DNA of 64,000 nucleotides from Anodontia alba (taxonomy: Eukaryota > Mollusca > Bivalvia > Lucinida > Lucinidae). A program made the position numbers and the translations under genes. The stretch covers positions 21,042,387 through 21,106,386 of the forward strand of contig OZ024830.1 in assembly GCA_964016985.1 (NCBI GenBank). The letters are read 5' to 3'. The first letter of the stretch is position 1. The number at the start of each line of letters is the position of its first letter. Below are positions 41,291 to 51,546 of the stretch, piece after piece. Below the pieces are notes generated by a model. That model was not told where the DNA came from. It saw nothing but the letters and a program-made list of their open reading frames with translations, and did no database searches.

Positions 41291-41409
41291 CAGGGCTATA
41301 AAATTTATACAAAAATCTTAGAGCAGTGAACTTGGCTGAAACTTCAACAGTAAGTATGTAAAGCTGTTTGCTCAGGTGAGCGATATAGGACGATCATGGT
41401 CCTCTTGTT

Positions 41410-41612
41410 TTCTAGTTCCAATCAAGAAACTTCTAAATCTTCCATGACATTCCAAAAACAACTCAGTCCAGAATCAAGGCTGTAAACATCATGTTATTGT
41501 AAACATGTTGAACATTCCAGAAAGTTATTTTTGGAAACATAGTAAATAAAGCTATTTATGGAAACATAGTAAACATGTTGTTTAAAACAATTGAACACCC
41601 TGTTATATAACA
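41410..41612 (-). repeat. 5' LTR, second piece
   Basis: TTCTAGTTCCAATCAAGAAAC to TGTTATATAACA, matching 29653-29860 with one transition seen. Confidence 0.92.
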
Positions 41613-41661
41613 ACTGCAATAAAGAAACTATATTTTATAGATTTTTCTTTTTCTTTTTTAG

Positions 41662-41779
41662 AAAATATATATTAGAAACTCCAGAGCAAGATTCAAACTA
41701 TGAACCACTGCCAGAAGAGAGACCTGGTGGGTTTGACTGGGGGCAGGGAGCAAGGCTAGGTGATGAAGACCAGCAGTGA
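41662..41779 (+). CDS. DERL2: Derlin-2 exon 6 (residues 204-242 and stop)
   Basis: The acceptor TTCTTTTTTAG ends at 41661 and TGA is at 41777-41779. It encodes the cytosolic tail: [20 protein letters not shown] then [18 protein letters not shown]. The segment [10 protein letters not shown] (228-237) is the SHP-type box by which Derlins bind the p97/VCP N-domain. Phase 2 entry joins CT|A as Leu204. The upstream part of the open frame (41591-41661) is intron. Confidence 0.95.
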
Positions 41780-41839
41780 ACAAGGATATCAACCCTTAAA
41801 GCACCTGGTACAACAGCAGCAGACCAAGTTCTAAAGTTG

Positions 41840-41965
41840 TTTTTTTTTTCTGAGAAAATAAGGCTTGACATTTCATGTGAATCATCAGTAGATGATTCAC
41901 ACGAAATGTCAAGCCTTAGTTTCTTAGAAAAAAAATTTAGAATGTCATCTGCTGATATTTTGAAT
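41840..41965. mobile_element. P4 hairpin MITE, well-preserved copy
   Basis: AAGGCTTGACATTTCATGTG, AATCATC / GATGATT, and CACACGAAATGTCAAGCCTT form a hairpin of more than 60 bp; outer TTCTGAGAAAA / TTCTTAGAAAA arms extend it. If the 3' UTR extends this far it would be in the Derlin-2 mRNA. Confidence 0.75.
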
Positions 41966-42153
41966 GGTACTGTTTAGTGGTTAAGTTTGAGGTCTGCAGA
42001 TAAAAATGATAGTCAAAAATATTTTTTGTTATTTTTGCATGGAAATATATGTTGTGGTTACTTTTTAGAATCACCTCAGTGAGACAGTACTGATTTTGCA
42101 GAAATTACAAAAATATCCTGAATTATCTAGCACTCTGAAAATGGCTCAGATCT

Positions 42154-42159
42154 AATAAA
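42154..42159 (+). terminator. Candidate poly(A) signal for Derlin-2
   Basis: AATAAA, the first such hexamer after the stop codon that I noticed (375 bp downstream). No supporting evidence besides position. Confidence 0.25.
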
Positions 42160-42708
42160 TGTCAGTGGAATTGAAGATCATTGATTTGGGAACTTGGTCA
42201 GAAATTTGTTATACATGTAGCAGTATTGTGAGAAACATGTAAAACTCTCATGAACTGAGTCAGTGAAAGTGAGCTCATATCACAAGATCAGATCACAATT
42301 ATTCTGTAAGTGTAGATCAGATATTCCTTGTGAAGTCTTTATTGTGTGGATGTCTACTGCTAAGAAATGAATTTGTAAGAAATGGTAGTGCAGTAATTCT
42401 TTAAACATAATATTGTTTATGATGATGGAGATGGTGATGATCAACTATGACATCAGCATGGGCATGAGGTGAGCTAATGAAGAGCCATATTTGTTTGGAG
42501 AGGATGTGAGGAGATGGAAGTAATTTTAGGAAGAATATCATACCAATAGACTTTGCCAATTATTATTTGGGCCATGCCAAGTGAAAATGTGTCCTCGAAC
42601 ATGTGAAAAATGCACAGACTCAGGTGCATCCCACGCAAGTGCAAAGTCTCATCCTGGCATTTGGTCTCAATTGATACATTCAATAGTGTTCGATGGTTTT
42701 GTTAGTGG

Positions 42709-42766
42709 ACAGCAAGGGCCCAGATCAGACTGTGCAGCTGCGCAGTCTGATCTGGGCCTTTGCTGT
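42709..42766. repeat. P3-type hairpin
   Basis: ACAGCAAGGGCCCAGATCAG and CTGATCTGGGCCTTTGCTGT pair with few mismatches around ACTGTGCAGCTGCGCAGT. Confidence 0.85.
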
Positions 42767-42959
42767 CGGCATATGCTCAAAGACACATTTGTGCATGGCG
42801 TATGCTCAAAGACACATTTGTGCATTTATTGTATTTATGTGACCCAATACATTACTGGTGATGGGGATTTCCTGATCTCATGATTAATTAAGTTTCTTGT
42901 TTTTAGTAGGTTTGGATACTTATTTAGCCTATACCACTCTCGAGCAAAGTTGTCAGACA

Positions 42960-43085
42960 GCTTGATATTTTAATTCATTTTTCTAATTTTCCCCAGAAAA
43001 CAGGATTTGCATGAAATGTCAAAGCCTGTTTTCTGGGAAAACTAAGAAAATATTTCAAAATGTCATCTGCTAAAATTTTACCCAG
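42960..43085. mobile_element. P4 hairpin MITE, copy
   Basis: CCAGAAAACAGGATTTGC / GCCTGTTTTCTGGG arms with the characteristic TGTCATCTGCTAAAATTTTA end. Confidence 0.6.
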
Positions 43086-43402
43086 CTTGCTAAAGCATTA
43101 AATCTTTTTCTTGTTACTAGGATTGGTTATTTCTTGACAACTATGTATGAGAAACTACCTGTTTGAGCATACTGGCATACATTTGCTTTTGCTGTTCATT
43201 CTATGACATTCTGGTTCAGTAAGGACCCCCACCCCCCACACACCCACCCCTCGACTATGTGATGCACAGTATAGGAAAATTGCTCTTATGACTTATGTAA
43301 CTGGTGAAAGGTAAGATCAGTCGGTGCATCTGCATATTCTGATGAGAATCTTCCCTATTCGTTATACATGTATTCTGCTGTATCCATCAATTCAGTAATG
43401 GA

Positions 43403-43460
43403 GCAACCAAGGCCGTGATCAGACTGCACATATGTGCAGTCTGATCAGGGCCTTTGTTGC
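43403..43460. repeat. P3-type hairpin
   Basis: GCAACCAAGGCCGTGATCAG and CTGATCAGGGCCTTTGTTGC flank ACTGCACATATGTGCAGT, a nearly perfect palindrome of 58 bp. Confidence 0.85.
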
Positions 43461-43898
43461 CCTCTTATGGCATAATGTCTCTTTACTGTGCTGCCCATTA
43501 TATGTACTAGTATGTGTTGGTGTTTGCCCATGAGACATACAATTTTTCTTACCCAAAGTAGTCAGACCTGTCTTAAAGGCCACATGTATAAAGCAATCAC
43601 CTGTTCATGGTCATTATATCAGATCCCTTTAAATGCAAATAAATGCAAATTTGTCTGTGTTAAATAAGCACTTGTCTTAAGCAACCACTTGTTTGCTTTT
43701 CCAAAGGTGCTTGCTAAACCTACAGGTTTCACAATATTGGAACAGGCGTGAGTAAACTGTAGACCCAGATATGATGCAGCAGAAAACTGCATCTGATTAG
43801 GGTCTACTCCATTTGACACTCCTGCAGCAATTTTGGACACATCAACAGGTAGTAAATACATGCAGACTTGTTCAAGTTTAAGGATAATATAGTGGGAG

Positions 43899-44112
43899 TT
43901 AACCCTTGTCCTGCTGAACCCAGATATACCCTGTCTTTGCAAACAGTGTAGATCCAGATCAGTTGGCTTCTGAAGAAGCCAACTGATCTGGATCTGCACT
44001 GTTTATCATTAAGTATTTGAATTTGTATGAACAACTTGGATCAAGTAATCTGATTGGCCGAAAATTAGAAGTAGGTGTGGCATCTTAATTTATTCAGTAG
44101 GACAAGGGTTAA
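43899..44112. mobile_element. P1 palindromic MITE, copy 4 (best TTAA copy)
   Basis: TTAA at 43899-43902 and 44109-44112. TIRs CCCTTGTCCTGCTGAA and TTCAGTAGGACAAGGG. Central hairpin GATCCAGATCAGTTGGCTTC / GAAGCCAACTGATCTGGATC. Confidence 0.9.
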
Positions 44113-44509
44113 AATGTTGTGAAGCATCCTTATTGTTGAGTAACTTCAGATCACATGGTCTTTGGTTTGAATCCCGCTGAAGACAGAATTCGGCTCATGG
44201 CTGTATGGTGCTTCATTGCAAAGAGCCTTTCATTATCACCCTTCTATCATCTCAATATGACATAAATAATGTTAAAGGGGATGTAAAATATATAACCATC
44301 ACCAGTTAAGGTGTCTCAATATTGAGTGTAAATACAGTAGGTGCTGTTCTATAGTACCGTACACCAGAAAGCAATCCTAATACATGTATAAATTATTCTT
44401 TTACGCAGGACTGTACACATGTACATGAGTAGTTTGGTCTTGCCAAACTATGTCATGTGACTAGTAAGCTATATTATGCAGTATGTAGATAGTGAAGATG
44501 CCATGCCCC

Positions 44510-44810
44510 ATATTGCAATTGGTAGCACACCTGACTGCAGATACAGGTAGTTTATAGTTGAATCCCAGTTCAACCACATAACTTTCATAGAGATTGATCA
44601 TGAACTAATTTTTATGGTCATTCTCCTCCTTTCCCCGATTTAAGAAGGGCATTTGTTAATTACTGGCAAAAGTATGTGAACAAACTGCTGGTTAATCATT
44701 TAAAAGGACTAAACCTACTTGGGAAAAATGTGACTAGGTTAACTGACCAACTAAACAGTGTTGACTGGGATGAAGAACTCCAAATCAAATCAAATAAAAC
44801 AGATAGCAAA
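44510..44810 (+). mobile_element. tRNA-SINE family S2, diverged copy
   Basis: Body blocks GAGATTGATCATGAA, AGAAGGGCATTTGTTAATTAC, AAAAGGACTAAACCTAC and GTTGACTGGG match the intact copy at 22855-23167. The head is poorly conserved. Confidence 0.7.
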
Positions 44811-44834
44811 GAAACAGATCAGCTTTTTTTTTTT

Positions 44835-46011
44835 AGCTCACCTCAGCACAAAGTGCTGAAGGTGAGCTATTGTGATCACCTTGTGTTCGACATCCGTCAT
44901 GCGTCATCAACAATTTCTTCAAATTACATCTCCTCCTAGGCCAATGGCTTGATTTCAAAATAATTACACAGAAATGTTCCTTGGTTGGCCCTCTATCAGA
45001 ATTGCTAAAGTAGTTCTGCTTTGCTGAACAAAATGGCCACCAGAGCTAAGAATAGAAAAACCTTTTAACAACATCTCCTCCTAGGCCAACGACCGATATC
45101 AAAATAATTTCATTGAAATGTTCCTTGGTTGACCCTCTACCTAAATTGCTAAAATGGTTCCACTCCACTGAACAAAATTGCCACCAGAGCTAAAAATAGA
45201 TAAACCTTTAAACGACATCTCCCCCTAGGCCAGTGACCAATTTCAAAATAATTTCACTGAAATGTTTCTTGGGTGACCGTCTACCGAATTGCTAAAATGG
45301 TTCCGCTCCACTGAACAAAATGGCTATCAAAGCTAAAAATAGAAAAACCTTTAAACGAGATCAGTTCCTAGGCCAATGGCCTGATTTCAAAATAATTTCA
45401 CAGAAATGTTACTTGGGTGACCCTCTACCTAAATTGCTAAAATGGTTCCACTCCACAGAACAAAATGGCCACTAGAGCTAAAAATAGAAAAACCTTTAAA
45501 TGACATCTCCCCCTAGGCCATTGACCAATTTCAAAATAACACAGAAATGTTTCTTGGGTGACTGTCTACCAAATTGCTTAAATGGTTCCGCTCCACTGAA
45601 CAAAATGACTATCAAAGCTAAAAATAGAAAAACCTTTAAACGAGATCTGTTCCTAGGCCAATGGCCTGATTTCAGAATAATTTCACAGAAATGTTACTTG
45701 GGTGACCCTCTACCAAAATTGCTAAAATGGTTCCATTCTGCTGAACAGAATGGCCTCCAGAACTCCTTGGTATTCCAGTATCTTCTTTATTGTGAGTTAC
45801 TAATACTACTTACAGTGAATGGCTTCACATTCAGTGGTGCCAAGTCTTTCAAAAAGGTTTTTTTTTTAGCGCTGCAGAGCCAAAGGCCCTGAAGACCACT
45901 GCTAAAACACAAAAACCTTTAATCCGCATCTCTCATGCTCTTCACACCATCACTTTCACGGCTAATCTTAGCTCAGGTGAGCGATTCAGGGCCATCATAG
46001 CCCCCCTTGTT
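44835..46011 (-). mobile_element. Helitron-like element with about 145-bp repeats
   Basis: The left border AGCTCACCTCAGCACAAAGTG / CTGAAGGTGAGCT is the 3' hairpin on the minus strand; the right border is GGTGAGCGATTCAGGGCC...CCTTGT. About six monomers (44905-45770), containing AAACCTTTAAACGACATCTC, AATGTTACTTGGGTGACC and AAAATGGCCACCAGAGC. The monomers resemble the head of the large element (35880-36060). Confidence 0.75.
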
Positions 46012-46317
46012 CTTCACATCCAGATTTGAATTTTCCACGTCATAACAAACATTAGCCACTATTTTATTTTGGTGTAAACTGTATTTGTCCAAAAATTCTG
46101 TACTCCAGCATTTCTGATAAAATGCATATGCAAGCAAGAAGACCAAGATCTGAAGCAGTTTGATCAGGGTCGGCACTGTCTGCTATTCCAGTAGGTTTTT
46201 GGTGAATCGAATAAAAAAAAATCAGAATTTAGGCAAAAAAGTATGGAATAAAGATTTTTCCTTTAGTTGGTCTCCATGGCACAGTAGGTAGCAAATCTGA
46301 TGGCTGATCCAGGGGTC

Positions 46318-46522
46318 TTAACCCTTTTCCTGCTGAACCCGGGTATGTCCTGCCTTTGCAAACAGTGTAGATCCAGATCAGTTGGCAGAAGCCAACTGAT
46401 CTGGATCTGCACTGTTTGCCATTAAGTATGTGAGTTTGTCAACAATCTGGATCAAGTAATCTGATTGGCTGAAAGTAGAAATGGGCATGTCATCTTAATT
46501 TATTCAGCAGGACATGGGTTAG
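46318..46522. mobile_element. P1 palindromic MITE, copy 5
   Basis: TTAA at left, TTAG at right, TIRs CCCTTTTCCTGCTGAA / TTCAGCAGGACATGGG. The loop is shorter than in other copies (GTTGGCAGAAGCCAAC). Confidence 0.85.
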
Positions 46523-46554
46523 TTCCAGTTCCCAGCTCGGCTACATACATTTTT

Positions 46555-46825
46555 AGCTCAGCTGTTTTCGAAGAAAACGACGAGGTATTGTCATAGCTCT
46601 GGCACCGTATGCGTCGTCTGTGTCGTGCAAAAATTTGGACATTTTGTAATATCTCTGTCATTACTGAAGATATTTACTTGAAACTCGGACTAGTTGTTCA
46701 TTATGAAAAGGGGAACTCATACCAATAGGGGAGGTAACCCTCAAAATATTTTTGGCATAGTTATGCCCCTTTTTCGACTAAGAATTTGTAGCCGAGCGTT
46801 GGCACCCACATGCGGTGCTCTTGTT
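46555..46825 (-). mobile_element. Helitron-like element, 271 bp, without tandem array
   Basis: AGCTCAGCTGTTTTCGAAGAAAACGACGAGG border hairpin at the left and GCGGTGCTCTTGTT at the right. The site is T-rich and no target duplication is seen. Confidence 0.6.
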
Positions 46826-47148
46826 AACTTTTGTGGTGATTGATCATGAAATCATTCTACGGTCATTCTATCCCTTCCATTAATTCAAGAAGGGCAATTG
46901 TCAGTTACTGATGAAAGTGTGCACAAGTACTGGTTAACCACTTAGAGGACTAAGCCTACCCAGGAAAACTGTGAGTAGGTTATCTGACCAGCACAACATG
47001 ACCTTAAGTGTTGACTGGGCAGTAAAACACACACACAAACATATTTTTGTGTATTCAGACACAGCAATGCCTTACCATACTTGCCCCAAAATTTGAACAA
47101 GTCCTTTTCAGTATCTGTTGATGTGTCTAGAAATTGCTGGATGAATGG

Positions 47149-47213
47149 CAAACAGTGCAGACCCTGATCAGATGCCACATTATGTGGCATCTGATCTGGG
47201 TCTACACTGTATG
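47149..47213. repeat. P3 hairpin
   Basis: AACAGTGCAGACCCTGATCA / TGATCTGGGTCTACACTGT arms around GATGCCACATTATGTGGCATC, a nearly perfect stem. Confidence 0.85.
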
Positions 47214-47508
47214 CTCAGGTCTGCCTGTCCTATTGCAAATTTATTAGGATGAAATGGGAATGGCTTTGTATTCATTTAAAGTGTAGATAACATATATGGT
47301 AATGACAGAAATATTAGGAATATTTTCATAAACAGATTTTGTTGTTTATATGAAAATATTGATAGAGTAAATCCTGTATTTATGAATATGTGTATATGTA
47401 AATATCAGAAATGTTTGTTCTATTTTCATAAATAAAGGGAAATGTGCAATGTACGTAAATTAGTTTTGTTTTCATTATCAGGCATATGGATCCTAATGCT
47501 CAGTTTGT

Positions 47509-47844
47509 TTTTGTTTGATTTGGGCTTAACGTCGCTTTCAACAATCTTTCAGTCATATCGCGACGGTGTCTGGATGTGACAGGGAGCTCAATGCTCACTT
47601 TTAGAGTGCTGCCTCACTGAAATATCATGCTCCAGACACTTTGACATGATATTCCACCCAGTCACATTATACTGACACTGAGCTGACCAGTTCCGATTCC
47701 TAGCTCTACTTTCTTAATGCTGAGCGCCAAGCGAAAGAGCAGCTAGTACCATTTTTAAAGTCTTTGGTATGACCCAGCCGGGGATCGAACCCGCAACCTC
47801 CCGGTCACAAAGCGGACGCTCTACCACTGAACCACTGTGCCGGT
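47509..47844 (-). mobile_element. tRNA-SINE family S3, copy 1, with 12-bp TSD
   Basis: The tRNA-like head is at the right end: read on the minus strand, GTGGTTCAGTGGTAGAGCG (A box) and GGTTCGATCCCCG (B box) are clear. The tail at the left reads GACGTTAAGCCCAAATCAAA on the minus strand. TGCTCAGTTTGT duplicates flank it (47497-47508, 47845-47856). Confidence 0.93.
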
Positions 47845-47992
47845 TGCTCAGTTTGTAATAATCAATACCGTTATGCCAGCCAAAAAAGTTCCAGACTGAC
47901 TTACGCATGTATCAGTATTGAAATGCATACATTGAAGTGTCCACTCCTGTTTTATATGGCTTTGGCTGATTAAATTCAATACATGGGTACAC

Positions 47993-49639
47993 AGGGTTCT
48001 CGGGGACGCAGAATCCTGCGTCCCAGGACGCATAAATCATGGTCCGGACTCCTAAAAATTTCCAAAGCCGAGTCCGCCGGACGCATGTTTTTTCCCGTGG
48101 GACTACTACTAATTATGATCGGATTATTTGACTGAAGTCTAAAGTCCGCCACGTGTTATTCGTACCGTCGGTAGCATCTTAAAAGAACAGTAGTAATCCG
48201 CCGCGTGCTTTTCACACCTGCGACAAGTACCGTTATTTGCTAAGCAAGCGGTAGTTAAACAGGTGTTGGCAGTTCACACATCAGCGATTGAGTAATTAAA
48301 GCATGCAACTGACACCGGTATGCGACCCTTCCTTCGCTGTGTATTGCTTGCACCGACGACTGATTCATCGAAAACGCACACGCAGGTGTCATGCTTGAGG
48401 CTGGCGGGTTTTTTTTTTGTTTTTTTTTGTTATTAAGAGATTTTTTTTCCATTTCAAAATTTTCGGACGCTGAATTTTCATCACTAACATAAAAAAAAAA
48501 AAACGCTTACTGTTTTCAGTTAAAAGCCGACAAATGTACCTTATCCCTTGGCGAGATAACAGTCTGCGCATCTAAACGGTTATTCCTGCTTGTCACTGAA
48601 AAAAAAAAAAAAAAAAAATTCTAAGTCCCATCGAATCTATCCCGTAAGCCCTGTGAGTCTAATAATAACCCAGAGTCTAATAGGACAGCTCAGATGCACC
48701 CCGGACGACGGTATACAATTTGGGACTGTTCTAGTATAAGTTACATTTTCCATTGCGTCCGCATGAAGAAAGCGCGTGCTCCTAAGGGTAACGTCATTTG
48801 ACAGCATGGCGGGAAACCTTTTTGGGAGAAAACTGAACTATTTCCATGTTGCATTGTAGAGCATTTTCTTGTAAGAAATGCATATGAATCAGACACATAT
48901 TTAAAAACAAAACTAAATTATCAAGACTTTTACGGCAAATCAAAGCAGCAGATCGAAATTTCAGCTGGTGAAGAAGTCCCGGACATTTTTTTCGTAGCAT
49001 GTATTGATCGCAGCACGGTGCAAATGTAAACATTGAAATGACGTTTTGCGGGACGCTCAAAAGAGGTGTCCATGATCAGAATGTGCGGATAGATTGCATA
49101 TATAAGTTTGCGATAGAATATAACGGAGCTTTCGTTGGTTTTGATTAAAATATTTTTCACTCAGAACACTCGAGATCACCTAACAGACAGCGACGAACGG
49201 TGGGGTATTGAATTTAAGTGCGACGATCTTTATCATGCAAGTAAAACAGGATTGTCATGTCTCCCTGATCTGCAAAGGTGTCTTTAGTTCCCCATGAGGG
49301 AGATATGACGTCATCCTAATTTCTGGGCCAACCCCGTTGAATTAACAACATCAGGATGTGTGATAAGACTACCAGTTAGTTACATGCATTGCTCGGAATA
49401 ATACATAATGCAAAGCATCATAAAAAAGTATATGAAAATAAGGAAATTGATTCTCCATCAGGTATTTATAGAATGAAGTTACCGGGGACATGCTCACTAT
49501 CAAAGGAGAGTCATGAAAAAAAAAAAAAAATGGGACTCCTGTTTTGGGGGAGTGGGACTCCTACTTTTTGGCTGGGACTCCTACTTTTTACAAAAAGGGA
49601 GTCCCGGACTCCTACTTTTAAAATCCTAGTGAGAACCCT
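47993..49639. mobile_element. TIR element with AGGGTTCTC ends, hAT-like
   Basis: Perfect 9-bp inverted ends AGGGTTCTC / GAGAACCCT. The flanking 8-mers GGGTACAC and GAGTACAT agree at 6 of 8 positions, compatible with an aged 8-bp hAT duplication. The interior includes GGGACGC/GGACTCC motifs near both ends and copy C of repeat R240 (48766-48925). No transposase ORF. Confidence 0.55.
48766..48925 (+). repeat. Dispersed repeat R240, copy C (partial)
   Basis: GCGCGTGCTCCTAAGGGTAA, GCATGGCGGGAAACC, GAGAAAACTGAACTA and AGAAATGCATATGAA follow the order of copies A and B at 1589 and 2367. Confidence 0.6.
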
Positions 49640-50190
49640 GAGTACATCAAGTGAATACATAATGGTCATTGTGACATGTTGACTTCTAATCTATTTTAAA
49701 GAAAAAAAAATATCTGTCATATATCTCTAGTACTAATGGCCTGGGGTTACTAAATTCTGTGTGTGGTTACCTCTAGTGAAGACACCACATGTAGGTCACT
49801 GTAAATCTTGTCTAATGTTTGGCCTAGGCAGACAAAACTTTGTGAATGTTGTTATGGATACAGTTAATGATATCATTTTGCAATACTGTAACAAGATCAC
49901 TAAGACCTATATAGTGACCTCTGACCTACATTGTCTTGTACAGAAAAAAAAACAAACAAAGAAACAGCCACGTTTACTGTATGGCCTATATTACCAACTT
50001 TGGTGTGTGGTTCATCAACTGGTGTATGGGTTCATCAACTAAAGCTTTTTGCATACCAAAAGAAAGTCACTGACAGAGAAACTATTTAAATGCTTTTCAG
50101 TTAAATTTCAGTGACAAGCAAAATTATAGCAGCCAACATTCTACACTGTGCTCAAAATGAGCTTTTGTGATTGGCCAGTTGTGCAGCATT
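49640..50190. other. No gene or repeat recognised
   Basis: AT-rich sequence; the 93-codon ORF at 49761-50042 shows no motif. Confidence 0.5.
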
Positions 50191-50435
50191 TCGAGGGTTG
50201 AGCGCAAGACTGGCGTAAGTCAGATGGTTGTTTTTCCCCAAACCTAATCTCCTCACCATGAAGGCGTTATGAAGATTACAACATTTCTTTCTGTAAACAA
50301 TGAAAATTTAGGTGCCATTGCTCGTATGAGCAATGGCACCTAAATTTGCATTGTTTACAAAGGGGTCCAAGTTGCCCCTAAACAAGGGTTTCAAAAATAT
50401 GTTTGAGTTACTATAGTCTTGCGCTCAACCCTCGA
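50191..50435. mobile_element. MITE with 20-bp perfect TIRs and central hairpin
   Basis: TCGAGGGTTGAGCGCAAGAC (50191-50210) is exactly inverted at 50416-50435. Inside, 50292-50360 is a second palindrome with arms TAGGTGCCATTGCTC / GAGCAATGGCACCTA. Single copy in this window; superfamily unassigned. Confidence 0.85.
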
Positions 50436-51278
50436 TTTGACATCTGTTATTGTCCATCTGTCATCATATATCTCCTAAACCACTTAGCCAATTTTGACCA
50501 AATTTCACAGGAGATATCAAGTTTTAAAAGAAATGGAATCCAAATAGAATTCCATTTGTCATGGCAACCAAATGGAATGTTTAAATGTTTAAAAGTTAAT
50601 GTAATGAAATATTTCAAGTGTGATGCAATAAAAGTTTTTCAAGCCATCTGGTTTCACATTTTACATTTCACGTTGGAAAAAAAAAAAAAAAAAAAAATTA
50701 TCTGCTGCAGTTGCGATTGGAACTTTAAGGGTTAATGCAAATTGCTAATCATGGCAAAGAGTGCAGGTCCTAATCTGTGGCATCTGATGTCTACATTGTT
50801 TGCAAAGGTCCATTTATTAAGATGCTAAGCATTAATGGGCATTCAGTCTGTTTCAGTTTGGTAACAAAAGACAAACCAAAAGTTATGTAATTTTTTACAT
50901 TTTTTATTTTTTGTACAGATCATAACATTATTTAACATTTTGATCAATATATAAAACCAATATGATCAAAGGTACTTTAACAAAACAGTAACAAAAACAA
51001 TGTTAAAAATAAAAATTCTATACAGAAATCTACATTATTACACAGACAATCAACTGTACCTTTGTACATGTGTGCCCAGTGCATCTGCACATCAGGAAAA
51101 CATTCCTATATAATTTTGACCCCCTTAAACCCACTTTTATATACCGTGAACACTCGTTACAATGATAGCATTTGTTGCCAAGGATGTTGCCATTAAAATG
51201 AATTTGCTGTTGTAAAGAATCCTTAATGGACAGAATGATATGTAAGAAAGACCTTGTTTTATTCTTATTTCTTCACAG
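50436..51278. other. No gene; weak repeat relatives
   Basis: 50450-50520 resembles a Helitron-array monomer (TATCTCCTAAACCACTTAGCC, TTTGACCAAATTTCACAGG). A poly-A tract lies near 50680. Confidence 0.45.
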
Positions 51279-51332
51279 AACATATGTTTTGGATATTTGT
51301 TAGAATTCTAACAAATATCCAAAACATATGTT
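51279..51332. repeat. 54-bp perfect palindrome
   Basis: AACATATGTTTTGGATATTT with GTTAGAA, followed directly by its exact reverse complement; no loop. Related to the outer arms of the P2 and P5 families. Confidence 0.95.
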
Positions 51333-51546
51333 ACTTGAAGTTTTAATACAATATTCTTGCATAATTTCTCATTAACTGTCAGCTTTTCAGCAAAGGTTTT
51401 GTGAAAGTCAAATTGTCATTATAACAAATTTTGAAGTTGTATCGAGTGTTGGAAAAAGAGGGTTGACTGAAGTAAAAACTGGGGTTTACAGGGGTATACA
51501 TTATTTTTCTTATTTCTGCTTAAAACACAGCTTGTGGGTACTTGTT

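Larger units (their letters stand above)
35785..41409 (-). mobile_element. Helitron-like (Helentron/pearl-type) non-autonomous element, 5.6 kb
   Basis: On the minus strand the 3' end is a hairpin formed by GAGCCTTTGGCTC within CACCTTGAGCC...GGTGAGCTAA, ending in CTAA (a CTRR terminus). The 5' end begins AACAAGAGGACC with an inverted GGACCATGATGGTCC nearby. The empty site is the other LTR (CTTATT|TTCTAG), so it went in between T residues with no clear target duplication, as Helentrons do. The core is tandem repeats; no Rep/Helicase ORF. A second copy of the 5' terminus (CATCATGGTCCTCTTGT) occurs internally at 39217. Confidence 0.75.
29269..41612 (-). mobile_element. Gmr1-type Ty3/Gypsy LTR retrotransposon, near complete
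   Basis: Two LTRs with TG...CA ends, a 4-bp target duplication ACTG (29265-29268, 41613-41616), primer-binding site, gag-protease ORF, a pol ORF in the order integrase, reverse transcriptase, RNase H, and a polypurine tract. It inserted in Derlin-2 intron 5, antisense to the gene. The span includes a 5.6-kb Helitron-like insertion in the 5' LTR and a SINE in gag; without these it is about 6.4 kb. I saw only three LTR differences in about 590 bp, so it is young. Confidence 0.92.
5205..41779 (+). other. DERL2: Derlin-2 gene, six coding exons over 36.6 kb
   Basis: The six exons join in frame to 243 codons including the stop (90+66+168+196+91+118 nt), i.e. 242 residues, against about 239 in the vertebrate protein. 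Introns are 11,696, 6,837, 1,004, 1,350 and 14,959 bp, and every border is GT-AG. Derlins are multi-pass ER-membrane rhomboid pseudoproteases that help move misfolded proteins out of the ER for p97/VCP extraction and proteasomal degradation. The family's WR pair (residues 54-55) and a C-terminal p97-binding (SHP-type) box are present, with no frameshift or stop. The growth in gene length comes from transposons in introns 1, 2 and 5. Confidence 0.95.
41780..42700 (+). other. Presumed Derlin-2 3' region
   Basis: No further exon is needed. It holds a P4 hairpin (41840-41965) and a P2 arm (42040-42085). AATAAA at 42154-42159 is the nearest plausible polyadenylation signal; the 3' end cannot be fixed from sequence. 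Confidence 0.4.
46263..47035 (+). mobile_element. tRNA-SINE family S2 carrying two nested insertions
   Basis: The head (46263-46317: GTCTCCATGGCACAGTAGG) is followed by a P1 MITE (46318-46522), SINE sequence TTCCAGTTCCCAGCTCGGC, a short Helitron-like element (46555-46825), then the S2 body (GATTGATCATGAAATC, AGAAGGGCAATTGTCAG, TAGAGGACTAAGCC, TGACTGGGCAGTAAAAC). Confidence 0.75.

Noticed and set aside
47770..47840. tRNA gene with A and B boxes (also 22870-22930 and 60310-60365)
   Set aside because: Each is the head of a SINE with target duplications and a non-tRNA body; no complete cloverleaf is formed.
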